DNA of 64,000 nt from Bradyrhizobium sp. LHD-71 (GTDB lineage Bacteria; Pseudomonadota; Alphaproteobacteria; Rhizobiales; Xanthobacteraceae), in contig NZ_JAVIFX010000019.1 in NCBI RefSeq assembly GCF_031157255.1, positions 92,501 to 156,500 of the forward strand. Reading direction: 5' to 3'. Every line of letters begins with the position of its first letter. The stretch's first letter is position 1. Of the stretch, positions 45,116 to 54,067 are shown piece by piece. The position numbers and the translations under genes are program-made. The notes under the pieces were generated by a model. The model had not been told where the DNA came from. It worked only from the letters and a program-made list of their open reading frames with translations, and made no database searches.

Positions 45116-45192
45116 GTCACCTCAACGCATCTGAAGGAATGGGGATCGAAGCGCACGATAGCTCTCATCGTCTCCCCCGGAAAGCGGCTCAC

Positions 45193-46530
45193 TCATGCCC
45201 GGCGCTCCGATGTCGAGAGCGCACATTTGACGATCGCTGCAAGGAAGCAGATCCGCACAACCTCGAAGATCACGCCCCTTCCGGGTTCGGCCGGTCCGCC
45301 AATGAACACTGAAAGGAGATCGGCAATCACCTGCCACAGCCCGATCTCGTGGGGGCCGACCAGGCGGCTCATTGCAAGCCACGTCCACGCCGCCGTCCAA
45401 TCGAGCGCCCGATAGCCGACGATCAACGTGATCAACAGAAGCGGACTTGCGGTCAGTGTCCGCCACACGGTCTCGATCACCGGCAGATAGCGGGAGCGAT
45501 AGCCGCTGACGAAATGATCGATGAACCGGCGGGCGGTGAGCGGCAACGATGCATAGCGCTTCGACAGTCCGCCGATATGACGCTGGCGCCCGATCGCGGA
45601 GGTTGTCGCGAGATCATAACCGCAGATGAGCGCAGCCATCACCAGCCAGACGACAGGCAAGAGCGCATAGAAGAACAGGCTCCGTGCCGTCGCGACAAGC
45701 CCTGGCTCCACCTGTTCGACCGGCACGAAGGAGCTGGCCCACGCCGCCGTCACGAACGGATCGATCCAGATCTGCAGCCATTGCCAGAGCTGCCACAATC
45801 CCCCTGATCCGATCCACTCCCAGACCTGATCCTTCCACCGGCTGAGAACATACAGACCGATAAAGATCCAGTTCGTGTCGCAGGCGACGATCACGAATTG
45901 CCAGGGTGCAGCCTTCGTCCGGTTCCGCATCGACTTGGCGAACCAGCGCACGGCCCAGGACAAGGCGACCGAGAGCAGGAGCCATCGTGAGTCGAGGACG
46001 TCGAGGATGCTGCCCTTCGGAGCATCCGCATCGAACGGGTTGAATCGGCTCAGTGCGATCCGCGAATATTCGCGGACCGTATCGCCAAGGAATCCCCAGG
46101 CGGCGTAATACGCGAAAAACGGAACAAGGACGTGAGCGGTGACGGTTCCCAGGCTCATGGCCGACAGACCGCCGCGCGCAGGCCCGTCGGCACGCGACAC
46201 TTCCTCTACGCCTTCGTCGGAGGGCTGCATGACTGCCCAGATGATCTGGAACATCAGCACGATGACGACGAGCTTCGTCAGCACGACGAGCGACAGCACC
46301 CCCAGTCCTGCGAGACGGTTGACCAGCCCGACGCTGACCGAGAGCGACAGCAGACTATCGCTCACCAGCCTGCCAAGCAGTGCCAACAAGAGGAGCTGAG
46401 GCCAGAGCCGCAGGGCAAGCCGCAAGGTCAGTTCCAGGGGCGCCAAGACGTACGCTTTGACCAGATGCGCCCGTCCGGGACGAGCGGCGGCGACGCCCTC
46501 GTGCCCCGCATTTCGAAGTTCGTATTCCAT
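45193..46530 (-). CDS. Polytopic membrane protein of unknown function (cluster gene 1)
   Basis: 445 residues from ATG 46530 (GTG 46533 is also possible) with at least six long hydrophobic segments. Examples are LWPQLLLLALLGRLV, LGVLSLVVLTKLVVIVLMFQIIWAVM, VLVPFFAYYAAWGFLG and FFYALLPVVWLVMAALICGYDL. Charged loops are rich in W, R and D. I see no transporter motif, Walker box or protease motif, so it is not a known transporter class. It heads a minus-strand operon with three small membrane-anchored proteins, which suggests a multi-subunit envelope complex. Confidence 0.7.
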   Translation of the reverse strand: MEYELRNAGHEGVAAARPGRAHLVKAYVLAPLELTLRLALRLWPQLLLLALLGRLVSDSLLSLSVSVGLVNRLAGLGVLSLVVLTKLVVIVLMFQIIWAVMQPSDEGVEEVSRADGPARGGLSAMSLGTVTAHVLVPFFAYYAAWGFLGDTVREYSRIALSRFNPFDADAPKGSILDVLDSRWLLLSVALSWAVRWFAKSMRNRTKAAPWQFVIVACDTNWIFIGLYVLSRWKDQVWEWIGSGGLWQLWQWLQIWIDPFVTAAWASSFVPVEQVEPGLVATARSLFFYALLPVVWLVMAALICGYDLATTSAIGRQRHIGGLSKRYASLPLTARRFIDHFVSGYRSRYLPVIETVWRTLTASPLLLITLIVGYRALDWTAAWTWLAMSRLVGPHEIGLWQVIADLLSVFIGGPAEPGRGVIFEVVRICFLAAIVKCALSTSERRA

Positions 46531-46533
46531 CAC

Positions 46534-46850
46534 GATGATGTCTTACACGAACTTGCTATTTGCTTCAGTCCTTTTCAGCATGACAACAGGCGAGAGCGCT
46601 GATTATTGCGAGCCATGGCCGTCCGAAGAACGGTGTCGCTTCGCTCGCCCCATAGCCGTTCGAAGAACGGCGTCGCTTCGCTCGCCCCATGGCCGTTCGA
46701 AGAACGGCGTCGCTTCGCTCGCCTATGGACCCCGCTTAGGACGGCGATGCGTCCCTGATCGGGATGGCCGGATTCCGACTCGCCCTACGGGCTACGCGGG
46801 GGTAAGCAAACCCGGCAACGATGAGCCCGCGCACCGTTCCTCAACGACGC
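46534..46850. other. Intergenic region with tandem REP units
   Basis: This 317-base gap separates the four-gene membrane cluster from the Ig-like protein genes, both on the minus strand. Apart from the tandem units at 46618-46728 it holds only GC-rich sequence. I find no gene. Its right part has no strong stem to terminate the gene that ends at 46851. Confidence 0.5.
46618..46728 (+). repeat. Three tandem 37-bp REP-like units
   Basis: Units start at 46618, 46655 and 46692. Each has the small palindrome CGTTCGAAGAACG (or CGTCCGAAGAACG in the first), then a TCGCTTCGCTCGCC core and a short CCATG/CCATA linker. The sequence between repeats is not unique, so it is not a CRISPR array. Confidence 0.85.
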
Positions 46851-49025
46851 TCAGGACGGCACTCTGATGATCTTGAAGTAACACGTGCTGTCGGGGCTGG
46901 TATGATCGGCCGCGAGCACGTTGATGCCACCCAGTTGAAGGGTATGGGTTCTCGAGACATACGGCAGGCTCTGCAGGCCGGTGTTCTGAAGGGTGACTTT
47001 CGAATCGCCATCCTCGTAGTTGATGCGAAAACCCGATGTGCCGTCTTGCAGCGACCATCCGGACGTGGCGATCAGGTATGGCACATCGAAATCATCACTG
47101 ACCGTGCTTGACGCCACGTCCAGGTTCAGGCCATCTTGAGCGGCGATTTGACCGCCGGTGTGGGATGAGACCGTAAACTTGCAGAGGTCGTCCGGTTGCG
47201 CCTTGTCGCAAGCAACGATATGGCCCGAGTCGTAGGTTCCATACTCCGGCGCCAGGCTGACATAGGTTCCGATATCCGTGACCAGATAGATCGTGCTCGA
47301 GACGGATGCGAACGTGAAGTCCTGAGTGTCGTTGAAGTTCGGAAAATCCTTCAGCGCGCCCTGGACTTTGACGTCCTCTGCGTTGGTGTCCGTGAAGGAG
47401 GCGTTGGCGATGTCCTTGCCCAAGGTTGAATCGTAATGTGTCTGGACATAGAGCGTCTGGCCGGTGGAGCCGGGCTGGATATTGGGGTCCCCGGTCAATA
47501 CGAACGTGGCCGAGCCGCTCAGGAAATCGAATGTCACCACCACGGGATCTGAGAGGCGACCGCCATTGTCGGTGACCACGACCTGCGCCTCGTCCGGCGT
47601 GCTTCCGTCGGCGGCCTGGTTGTTTGCGAGCGGCGGGTCGGTGAAGGTGAGCTCGTAACTGGGGGCGGCCGTGAACTGGAATGGCAGCGATGGCGGGATC
47701 GACTTGACGTTTTGATCCTGTTGCAGGGCGGCACTGATGGTCACCGTCTCGACCTTGCTGTCGACGAACGAAACCTTCGCATATCCGCCCGATGTTCCGA
47801 CGACGGTGGTCTGTCCGCCGGTCAAGAACTGTGCCGATGAGGACTGATTCAGGCTGAACTGAATCGCTGTGCCGTCGGAGACGACGGCGCCGTCGCGGGT
47901 GACCGGTCCCACCTGCGCCACGTCCGGCGTCGTGCCGTCTGCTGCCGCATTGTTGGCGACCGGGGTCAAAGGCAGCGACCAGACCGCCTTGAAGGTGAAG
48001 GGCCGGGCAGGAGGCTGCTTTGCAAGGCCGCTTTGCAACTGGGCGTTCAGATTGACGGTCTCGCCGAACTCGTTGGCGTCGGTGAAGGCGACGGTGGCAT
48101 AGCCGCCGACCGTCTCCACGGTGGCTTGCTTTGAGCCATCGGGAAAGGTCGCCGATTTGTCGGCTGGCAGAGTGAAGATCACGTTCTGTTGCTGGCCCGG
48201 ATCGGTGACTACCGTGCCATTCGAGCTCTCGAGCGTTGCTTCGGCAGTGTTCTGCTGCGTGCCGTCGGCATAGACGTTGTTGGTCACAGGGCTCAGCAGT
48301 AGCAGGTACAGCGAGGCCTGGCCGAAGGTCGGGTTGGCATCCTGATATTTGCGGCCGCACCAGATGTCGACGGTGATCGTTCCCTGGTCGGGGTAGGTGA
48401 CGCTGCAACTCGCCTGCCCGTTCGGATCCGTTTGCGTGATCGGCGGATCGATCGTTGCCCCGTTCGGGCCGTAGAAGGCAACCCAGGCATTCGGAATGCC
48501 TTGGCCGTTCGCATCATAGACGGTGACCTCGATGCCGTCGGTGCCGCCGGGAGGCTGGTTGTTGGGATTGATGGTCGGCGTGCCGATGTGGTCGACAACG
48601 ACACCCTGCCTGTCGGGAGAGTTGACGATCGTGACCGATGTAGTGGGCGAACAGAACACCGTTCCGCCCGAGAGCGTCTCGGTGATCGTGTAAAAGACCT
48701 TGTACTGTCCGTCTGGCAGCTCGCCGGCTTTGAAGTAGAAGGGATAGGGCTGGCCGTCCGGCGGGTTGGTGTTGGGATCGATCATCCAGCTTTGCGGTGG
48801 GGCGTCGCCGAAATAGACGGTGATGACGTCTTCGGTCGTGAAACTGTTCTCGAGCTGATCGACGTTGACAATGATGTCACCGTCCGTGTCCAGGCCCCAG
48901 CGCCAGTCGTCGAGGACACCGTTTGCGTCAGCTTGTGGAAGTGCAGGTGCAGTCCGGTGCGGATCCGGAATGCACTGCACGCTGTCGGATCGTGCTTGGG
49001 CTTGCGCATGTCTCTTCTGTGCCAT
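46851..49025 (-). CDS. Ig-like repeat protein A with beta-trefoil-like tip
   Basis: 724 residues from ATG 49025, preceded by GGAG at the right distance. No signal peptide or membrane helix. Residues ~30-145 form a compact domain (GDIIVNVDQLENSF, VITVYFGDAPPQ, AGELPDGQYKVFYT). At least three Big_1-like Ig modules follow, with VYDANGQGIPNAWV and NNVYADGTQQN, NNAAADGTTPD type starts. After residue ~450 comes a module unique to this copy, then a final ~150 residues with IAAQDGLNLDV and FRINYEDGDSKVTLQN, perhaps a beta-trefoil or lectin-like tip. Proteins B and C share the first ~450 residues almost throughout. Function unknown; adhesin or fibre is possible. Confidence 0.85.
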   Translation of the reverse strand: MAQKRHAQAQARSDSVQCIPDPHRTAPALPQADANGVLDDWRWGLDTDGDIIVNVDQLENSFTTEDVITVYFGDAPPQSWMIDPNTNPPDGQPYPFYFKAGELPDGQYKVFYTITETLSGGTVFCSPTTSVTIVNSPDRQGVVVDHIGTPTINPNNQPPGGTDGIEVTVYDANGQGIPNAWVAFYGPNGATIDPPITQTDPNGQASCSVTYPDQGTITVDIWCGRKYQDANPTFGQASLYLLLLSPVTNNVYADGTQQNTAEATLESSNGTVVTDPGQQQNVIFTLPADKSATFPDGSKQATVETVGGYATVAFTDANEFGETVNLNAQLQSGLAKQPPARPFTFKAVWSLPLTPVANNAAADGTTPDVAQVGPVTRDGAVVSDGTAIQFSLNQSSSAQFLTGGQTTVVGTSGGYAKVSFVDSKVETVTISAALQQDQNVKSIPPSLPFQFTAAPSYELTFTDPPLANNQAADGSTPDEAQVVVTDNGGRLSDPVVVTFDFLSGSATFVLTGDPNIQPGSTGQTLYVQTHYDSTLGKDIANASFTDTNAEDVKVQGALKDFPNFNDTQDFTFASVSSTIYLVTDIGTYVSLAPEYGTYDSGHIVACDKAQPDDLCKFTVSSHTGGQIAAQDGLNLDVASSTVSDDFDVPYLIATSGWSLQDGTSGFRINYEDGDSKVTLQNTGLQSLPYVSRTHTLQLGGINVLAADHTSPDSTCYFKIIRVPS

Positions 49026-49137
49026 TGGTATGTTCTCCATCGGTGCAGCTTGGACCTGACGGCTGTGTGGTGTACGTCGGCACAGTCGTCATTTCGTCAC
49101 GGTCAGGTCCCGCTCGACCATCCGAGTCGGAAGGCGT

Positions 49138-50877
49138 TTAACGCCCGCCGCCCCGCGTCTCGGGAGGATTCCTGATAGTCACGGAGATCTTGACGGGCGT
49201 GACGCTCGGCACATCCGGTAGCGACACGTCGACGATCCCGAACGCAAACGTGACCGACCCGACCCCGCATTCTGCTCTGGTCTTGCCATCTTCGGACTGC
49301 GCTTTCACTGTGACCCAACCGCTGCCCTGGTCGACGATCTCGTCGGAGGAGCCAATCGACAACCCGGAGGGGTTCTCGAGTTGAAACTTCACCTTGGTCC
49401 CGATCGGCGCGTTGACCCCATTGAGGGTGAGGTCGACCCAGGCGTGGGCCGCCGACTGGTCGGCCGTTCCCGGAATATGGCCTGGCGTCAGCACCCAGCC
49501 CGCGCCTTGATTTGTGCTGAACTGGAACGGCAGCGAGGGCGGGATCGCCTTGACGTTTTGATCCTGCTGCAGGACCGCGCTGATGGTGACGGTCTCGACT
49601 TTGCTGTCGACGAAGGAGGCTTTCGCATATCCACCCGATGTTGCGACGACAGTGGTTTTCCCGCCGCCGACAAAATTCGCCGACGAGGACGCGTTGAGCT
49701 GGAATTCGATCATCGTGTTGTCGGGAACGGTCGCGCCATCGCGGGTGACCGGCCCCACCTGTGCCACATCCGGCGTGCTGCCGTCCGCCGGCGCATTGTT
49801 GGTGATCGAGGCCAAAGGCAGTGACCAGACCGCCTTGAAGGTGAACGGGAGTGGGGGAGGCGGCGCGGCGTCCCCGCTTTGCAGCTGGGCGTTCAGGTTG
49901 ACGGTTTCGCCGAACTCGTTGCTGTCGGTGAAGGCGATACTGGCATAGCCGCCGACCGTCTTCACCGTGGCTTGCTTTGAGCCGCCGGGGAAGGTCGCTG
50001 ATTTGTCGGACGGCAGGGTGAAGATCACGTTCTGCTGCTGGCCGGGATCGGTGACCACCATGCCGTTCGAATTTTCGAGCGTCGCCTCGGCGGCGTTCTG
50101 CTGCGTGCCGTCGGCATAGACGTTGTTCGTCACCGGGCTCAGCAGCAGCAGATATTGCGAGGCCTCTCCGAACACCGGATTGGCGTCCTGGTATTTGCGG
50201 CCGCACCAGATGTCGATGGTGATCGTCCCGTCGTCAGGATAGGTGACGCTGCAGCTCGCCTGCCCGCTCGCATCCGTCTGCGTGACCGGCGGATCGATCG
50301 TCGCTTCGCTCGGGCCGTAGAAGACGACCCATGCATTCGGAATCCCTTGGCCGTTCGCGTCATAGACGGTCACCTGGATGCCGTCGGGACTGCCGGGCGT
50401 GGCGTTGTTGGGATTGATTGTCGGCGTGCCGATGTGGTCGACCACGACACCCTGCCTGTCAGGTGAGTTGACGATGGTGACGGGCGTCGTAGGTGAGCAG
50501 AACACGGTTCCGCCCGAGAGTGTCTCCGTGATTGTGTAGAAGACTTTGTATTGTCCGTCGGGCAACTCGCCGGCTTTGAAATAGAAGGGATAGGGCTGGT
50601 CGTCGGGCGGGTTGGTGTTGGGATCGACCACCCAGCTCTGCGGCGGGGCATCACCGAAATACACGATGATAATGTCTTCGGTGGTGAAACTGTTGTTGAT
50701 CTGGTCGACATTGACGACGATGTCGCCGTTCGTATCCAGGCCCCAGCGCCAGTTGTCGAGGACGTTGTTGCCGTCCGCCTGCAGAATCTTCGGCGCGGTC
50801 CGGTGTGGATCGGGAATGCAATTCACGCTCCCGATCTTTGTTTGAGCTTGCGTGTGGGGGTATGTCCGCCGTTTCAT
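49138..50877 (-). CDS. Ig-like repeat protein B, shorter paralogue
   Basis: 579 residues from ATG 50877, with GGAG about 9 bases upstream. No signal peptide. The N-terminal domain and the Big_1-like modules match proteins A and C nearly residue for residue up to PPSLPFQF near residue 449. The remaining ~130 residues differ from both: they include HAWVDLTLNGVNAPIGTKVKF and SGWVTVKAQSEDGKTRAECG, one more beta-sandwich, ending in a Gly/Arg tail. It lies 112 bases upstream of gene A on the same strand. Confidence 0.85.
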   Translation of the reverse strand: MKRRTYPHTQAQTKIGSVNCIPDPHRTAPKILQADGNNVLDNWRWGLDTNGDIVVNVDQINNSFTTEDIIIVYFGDAPPQSWVVDPNTNPPDDQPYPFYFKAGELPDGQYKVFYTITETLSGGTVFCSPTTPVTIVNSPDRQGVVVDHIGTPTINPNNATPGSPDGIQVTVYDANGQGIPNAWVVFYGPSEATIDPPVTQTDASGQASCSVTYPDDGTITIDIWCGRKYQDANPVFGEASQYLLLLSPVTNNVYADGTQQNAAEATLENSNGMVVTDPGQQQNVIFTLPSDKSATFPGGSKQATVKTVGGYASIAFTDSNEFGETVNLNAQLQSGDAAPPPPLPFTFKAVWSLPLASITNNAPADGSTPDVAQVGPVTRDGATVPDNTMIEFQLNASSSANFVGGGKTTVVATSGGYAKASFVDSKVETVTISAVLQQDQNVKAIPPSLPFQFSTNQGAGWVLTPGHIPGTADQSAAHAWVDLTLNGVNAPIGTKVKFQLENPSGLSIGSSDEIVDQGSGWVTVKAQSEDGKTRAECGVGSVTFAFGIVDVSLPDVPSVTPVKISVTIRNPPETRGGGR

Positions 50878-50968
50878 CGATATTTCTCCATCTGTGGTTC
50901 GGCGAACTGATCGTTGCCGCTCTTTTCGTGATGCCTTCACATTCCCAGAACAGGCCTTCGTCCTGTCG

Positions 50969-53020
50969 TCATGACGACGAGAACGTTATGGTGCCCGTGG
51001 CAGCTTGCCCCGCCACGTCGACGAGCGTCGCAGCGACCTCGAGCTGTTCTGCTTTAGTGTCATGAACCCAGACGGTCTTTGGATCGTAAGAGGGATCCTT
51101 GACGATCTGGCAGCATTTCGGATTGATGACCGTGAACTCGGTATTGGCCGGATCGAAGTAGGCCGAGCTCGTCGCGGCCAATGTCAGTCGGAGCAGATGG
51201 GGATTGCTGTCGCTGCCGCCGACGTCGGACGGCACATAAAAAACATCGACCAATGCCGGCCAGCCATTCGCCACGCCAGGGGCCGCGCCCGGCGGATTGA
51301 CGTTATACGGCCAGAACTCACCGACGAATGTGAACGGCAGCGAGGCCGGGGCCGCTGATCCGTCCTGCAACGTTGCGGTCAACAGGACCTTTTCGCCATT
51401 GTAAGCGCTGCTGGTGAAAGATACGTCGGCGAATCCGGCAGTGGCGGCCACTTCCTTACGCTTCGGATCGCTGGAGTCCAGGAAGGATGCCGAGCTTTGA
51501 GCGGGCAGGGTGAAGACCACGGTGCCGGTGTAGGACGTGTCCACCTGACCGGAGCCGTCCGTAACGCAAACGAGCGCGCGGTTTTGCGTCGTCGCGTCCC
51601 CTTGCACGGCCCCCCAAGCCCAATCCATGGCGGCATAGAGCTGCATGGTGTGCGGCAGGCCGCTCTTGAACTGGAAAGGCAGCGATGGAGGGGTGGACAG
51701 GACATCGGGATACGTCTCGAGCCAGGCGCTGACGCTCACCAACTCCGCCTTGCTGTCGACAAAGGAGGCCTGCGCATAGCCATTCAGTGTTTTGACGATG
51801 GTGTCCTTTCCTCCACCGACAAAGTTGGCCGATGAGGTCGAGTTGAGCTGGAAGTGGATCCGCGTGCCGTTCGTGACACCGGCACCGTCACGCGTGACAA
51901 GTCCCACTTGCGCCACGTTGGGTGTCCCGCTGCCCGCCGCTGCATTGTTGGTGACCGGCGTCAAAGGTAGTGACCAGACTGCCTGGAACGTGAAAGGCAG
52001 CGCAGGAGGCGGCTTTGCGAGACCGCTTTGCAACTGCGCGTTCAGATCGACGTTTTCGCCGAGCTCGTTGCTGTCGGTGAAGGCGATGGTGGCATAGCCG
52101 CCGACGGTCGGAATCGTGGCTTGCTTTGAGCCGTCGAGGAAGGTGGCTGATTTGTCAGGCGGCAGCGTGAAGATCACATTCTGCTGCTGGCTGGGATTGG
52201 TGACCACCGTGCCGTTGGCATATTCGAGCGTGGCCTTGGCCTGGTTCTGCTGCGTGCCGTCGGCATAGGCGTTGTTGGCCACAGGGTTCAGCGGCAGCAG
52301 GTAGAGCGAGGCCTGCCCGAAGACCGGGTTGGCGTCCTGATATTTGCGGCCGCACCAGATGTCGACGGTGATCGTTCCCTGGTCGGGGTAGGTGACGCTG
52401 CAGCTTGCTTGCCCGCTTGAATTCGTCTGTGTGACCGGCGGATCGATCGTCGCCTCGCTCGGGCCGTAGAAGGCGACCCACGCATTTGGAATCCCGACAT
52501 TGTTCGCATCGTAGACGGTCACCTGGATGCCGTCGGTGCCGCTGGGAGGCTGGTTGTTGGGATTGATGGTCGGCGTGCCGATGTGGTCGACGACGACACC
52601 CTGCCTGTCGGGTGAGTTGACGATGGTGACGGGTGTGTTCGGCGAACAGAACACGTTTCCGCCCGAGAGCGTCTCCGTGACCGTGTAGAAGACGTTGTAT
52701 TGTCCGTCGGGCAGTTCGCCGGCCTTGAAGTAGAAGGGATAGGGCTGGCCATCCGGCGGGTTGGTATTTGGATCGATGATCCACTGTTGCGGCGGGGCGT
52801 CGCCGAAATAGACGGTGATGACATCCTGGTTGGTGAAATTGTTCTCGAGCTGATCGACATTGACGAGGATGTCGCCCTCCATATCCAGGCCCCAACGCCA
52901 GTCATCGACGACGCCATTTGCATCAGCTTGTGGAAGCGCAGGCGGGATCAGGCGCGAATCGGGAATGCATTGCACGCTTTTCGATCGTGCTTGAGTTTGC
53001 GCATGTATCTTCGATGTCAT
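50969..53020 (-). CDS. Ig-like repeat protein C, paralogue with two unique C-terminal modules
   Basis: 683 residues from ATG 53020, with a GGAG site upstream. It lacks a signal peptide. The first ~450 residues repeat the architecture of A and B. The unique part starts with LPHTMQLYAAMDWAWG and contains an Ig-type module (NRALVCVTDGSGQVDTSYTG), then a second beta domain with WPALVDVFYVPSDVGG and INPKCCQIV, and ends in a threonine/serine-rich strand. It ends 91 bases upstream of gene B. Confidence 0.85.
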   Translation of the reverse strand: MTSKIHAQTQARSKSVQCIPDSRLIPPALPQADANGVVDDWRWGLDMEGDILVNVDQLENNFTNQDVITVYFGDAPPQQWIIDPNTNPPDGQPYPFYFKAGELPDGQYNVFYTVTETLSGGNVFCSPNTPVTIVNSPDRQGVVVDHIGTPTINPNNQPPSGTDGIQVTVYDANNVGIPNAWVAFYGPSEATIDPPVTQTNSSGQASCSVTYPDQGTITVDIWCGRKYQDANPVFGQASLYLLPLNPVANNAYADGTQQNQAKATLEYANGTVVTNPSQQQNVIFTLPPDKSATFLDGSKQATIPTVGGYATIAFTDSNELGENVDLNAQLQSGLAKPPPALPFTFQAVWSLPLTPVTNNAAAGSGTPNVAQVGLVTRDGAGVTNGTRIHFQLNSTSSANFVGGGKDTIVKTLNGYAQASFVDSKAELVSVSAWLETYPDVLSTPPSLPFQFKSGLPHTMQLYAAMDWAWGAVQGDATTQNRALVCVTDGSGQVDTSYTGTVVFTLPAQSSASFLDSSDPKRKEVAATAGFADVSFTSSAYNGEKVLLTATLQDGSAAPASLPFTFVGEFWPYNVNPPGAAPGVANGWPALVDVFYVPSDVGGSDSNPHLLRLTLAATSSAYFDPANTEFTVINPKCCQIVKDPSYDPKTVWVHDTKAEQLEVAATLVDVAGQAATGTITFSSS

Positions 53021-53187
53021 CGCAGTGTCTCCGCTGGTCGCGAACGACGTCGTGTGTTTCGTCGTGCCTCACATCCACAATAGCCAGGGCGCGCGCTGGA
53101 GCTATTCGATTCGCTTTGCGTGGTTTCGTGCGCGTGAAACGGATGTTCGTTATCGAATATCGATGGCGCGCTGCGCTTCACTCATTC

Positions 53188-53442
53188 GTCATTGCGAGCC
53201 ATAGCCGTTCGAAGAACGGCGTCGCTTCGCTCGCCTGTAGCGGCGCGGCAATCCAGAACGGCGTCGCCGCGCGTGCGGCGCTTCAGACTGGATTGCTTCG
53301 CTTCGCTCACAATGACGGGTCTGGTTGCGCGCGACGATGCCTTGCCGTCATTGCGAGCCGCGTAGCGGCGCGGCAATCCAGAACGGCCACGCCGCGCGTG
53401 CGGCGCTTCAAACTGGATTGCTTCGCTTCGCTCGCAATGACG
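53188..53442. repeat. Two ~100-130-bp REP/BIME-type repeats
   Basis: The units 53188-53317 and 53346-53442 both begin ATTGCGAGCC and end (C/G)CAATGACG or equivalent, with GGCGCGGCAATCCAGAACGG and ACTGGATTGCTTCGCTTCGC arms inside. They can form long cruciforms. The first also contains one of the GCCGTTCGAAGAACGG units. Similar elements are common between genes in Bradyrhizobium relatives. The rest of the gap 53021-53474 holds nothing I recognise. Confidence 0.85.
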
Positions 53443-53474
53443 TTTGGGGTATGTTCGGAGAAACCCGATCCGCC

Positions 53475-53909
53475 TTACAGCGTTCGCTGCAGATCGATCT
53501 CGCCGAGCCGCATGTCGGTTCGACCGGCGCAATTGACGACCAGCACGGACACGGACGGCGACGTGCATGAGAGACCGCCGAAGCATGACCGCTCCTGGAC
53601 TCTGTAGTAGACGCCGTATCTGCCGTCCGGCAGATCGTCGGCCGCGAAGCGGAACGTGTAGGGAATGTGAGGCGGCGGATCGGCCCGGGCATCGACGATG
53701 TGCTGTCGCATGCGGCCGCCGAAACAGACGGTGATGGTGTCGCCGTCTATGAAGCGGTTGACGACGCGCTCGACCTGGACGGCGATGTGATCGCCGTCGC
53801 CGTCACGCGCCGGAAGGCCGCGTTCGATGACATTGGTCCGGTTCGCCTGCGGCAGAATCGGAGGCGTAAAATCGGGGCCGGCATGATCAGCCGCGGATTT
53901 CCTTTCCAT
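53475..53909 (-). CDS. Stand-alone N-terminal domain paralogue of the Ig-like proteins (gene D)
   Basis: 144 residues from ATG 53909, with GGAGG about 9 bases upstream. The whole protein aligns with the N-terminal domain of A, B and C: PPILPQANRTNV, DGDHIAVQVERVVNRF, DTITVCFGG, ADDLPDGRYGVYYRVQE and SPSVSVLVVNC. No Ig modules follow. It is more diverged and richer in arginine than the other three. It may be an adaptor or a chaperone-like partner that keeps the interaction surface of the shared domain; this is inference. Confidence 0.8.
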   Translation of the reverse strand: MERKSAADHAGPDFTPPILPQANRTNVIERGLPARDGDGDHIAVQVERVVNRFIDGDTITVCFGGRMRQHIVDARADPPPHIPYTFRFAADDLPDGRYGVYYRVQERSCFGGLSCTSPSVSVLVVNCAGRTDMRLGEIDLQRTL

Positions 53910-53988
53910 TGCGGCGTTCCTCCAAATGAAAGAGCGACAACTCAAAAGCCACGAGAGAAGTCGGCGCTTCTCGATCCATGAGGTCGTC

Positions 53989-54019
53989 CCCGAATATCGC
54001 TGTCGCTCATGCGGGCTAC
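53989..54019 (-). repeat. Partial REP copy
   Basis: This ~31-base stretch ends CTCATGCGGGCTAC and is a diverged copy of the 30-bp REPs found at 57824-58933, with an extra base at the centre. Confidence 0.6.
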
Positions 54020-54030
54020 AGACTAGAAAA

Positions 54031-54057
54031 ATCAGCCGCTGCATCGCGGCGGCTGAT
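54031..54057 (-). terminator. Rho-independent terminator of gene E
   Basis: On the minus strand ATCAGCCGC and GCGGCTGAT (9 bp each) enclose a 9-base loop and are followed by TTTTTCT. It lies 10 bases after the stop of gene E. The stem sequence is shared with the terminator behind gene F. Confidence 0.9.
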
Positions 54058-54067
54058 CGTCTCTGCC

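Noticed and set aside
46618..46728. CRISPR array
   Set aside because: Units are directly adjacent with no unique spacers, and no cas genes are near.
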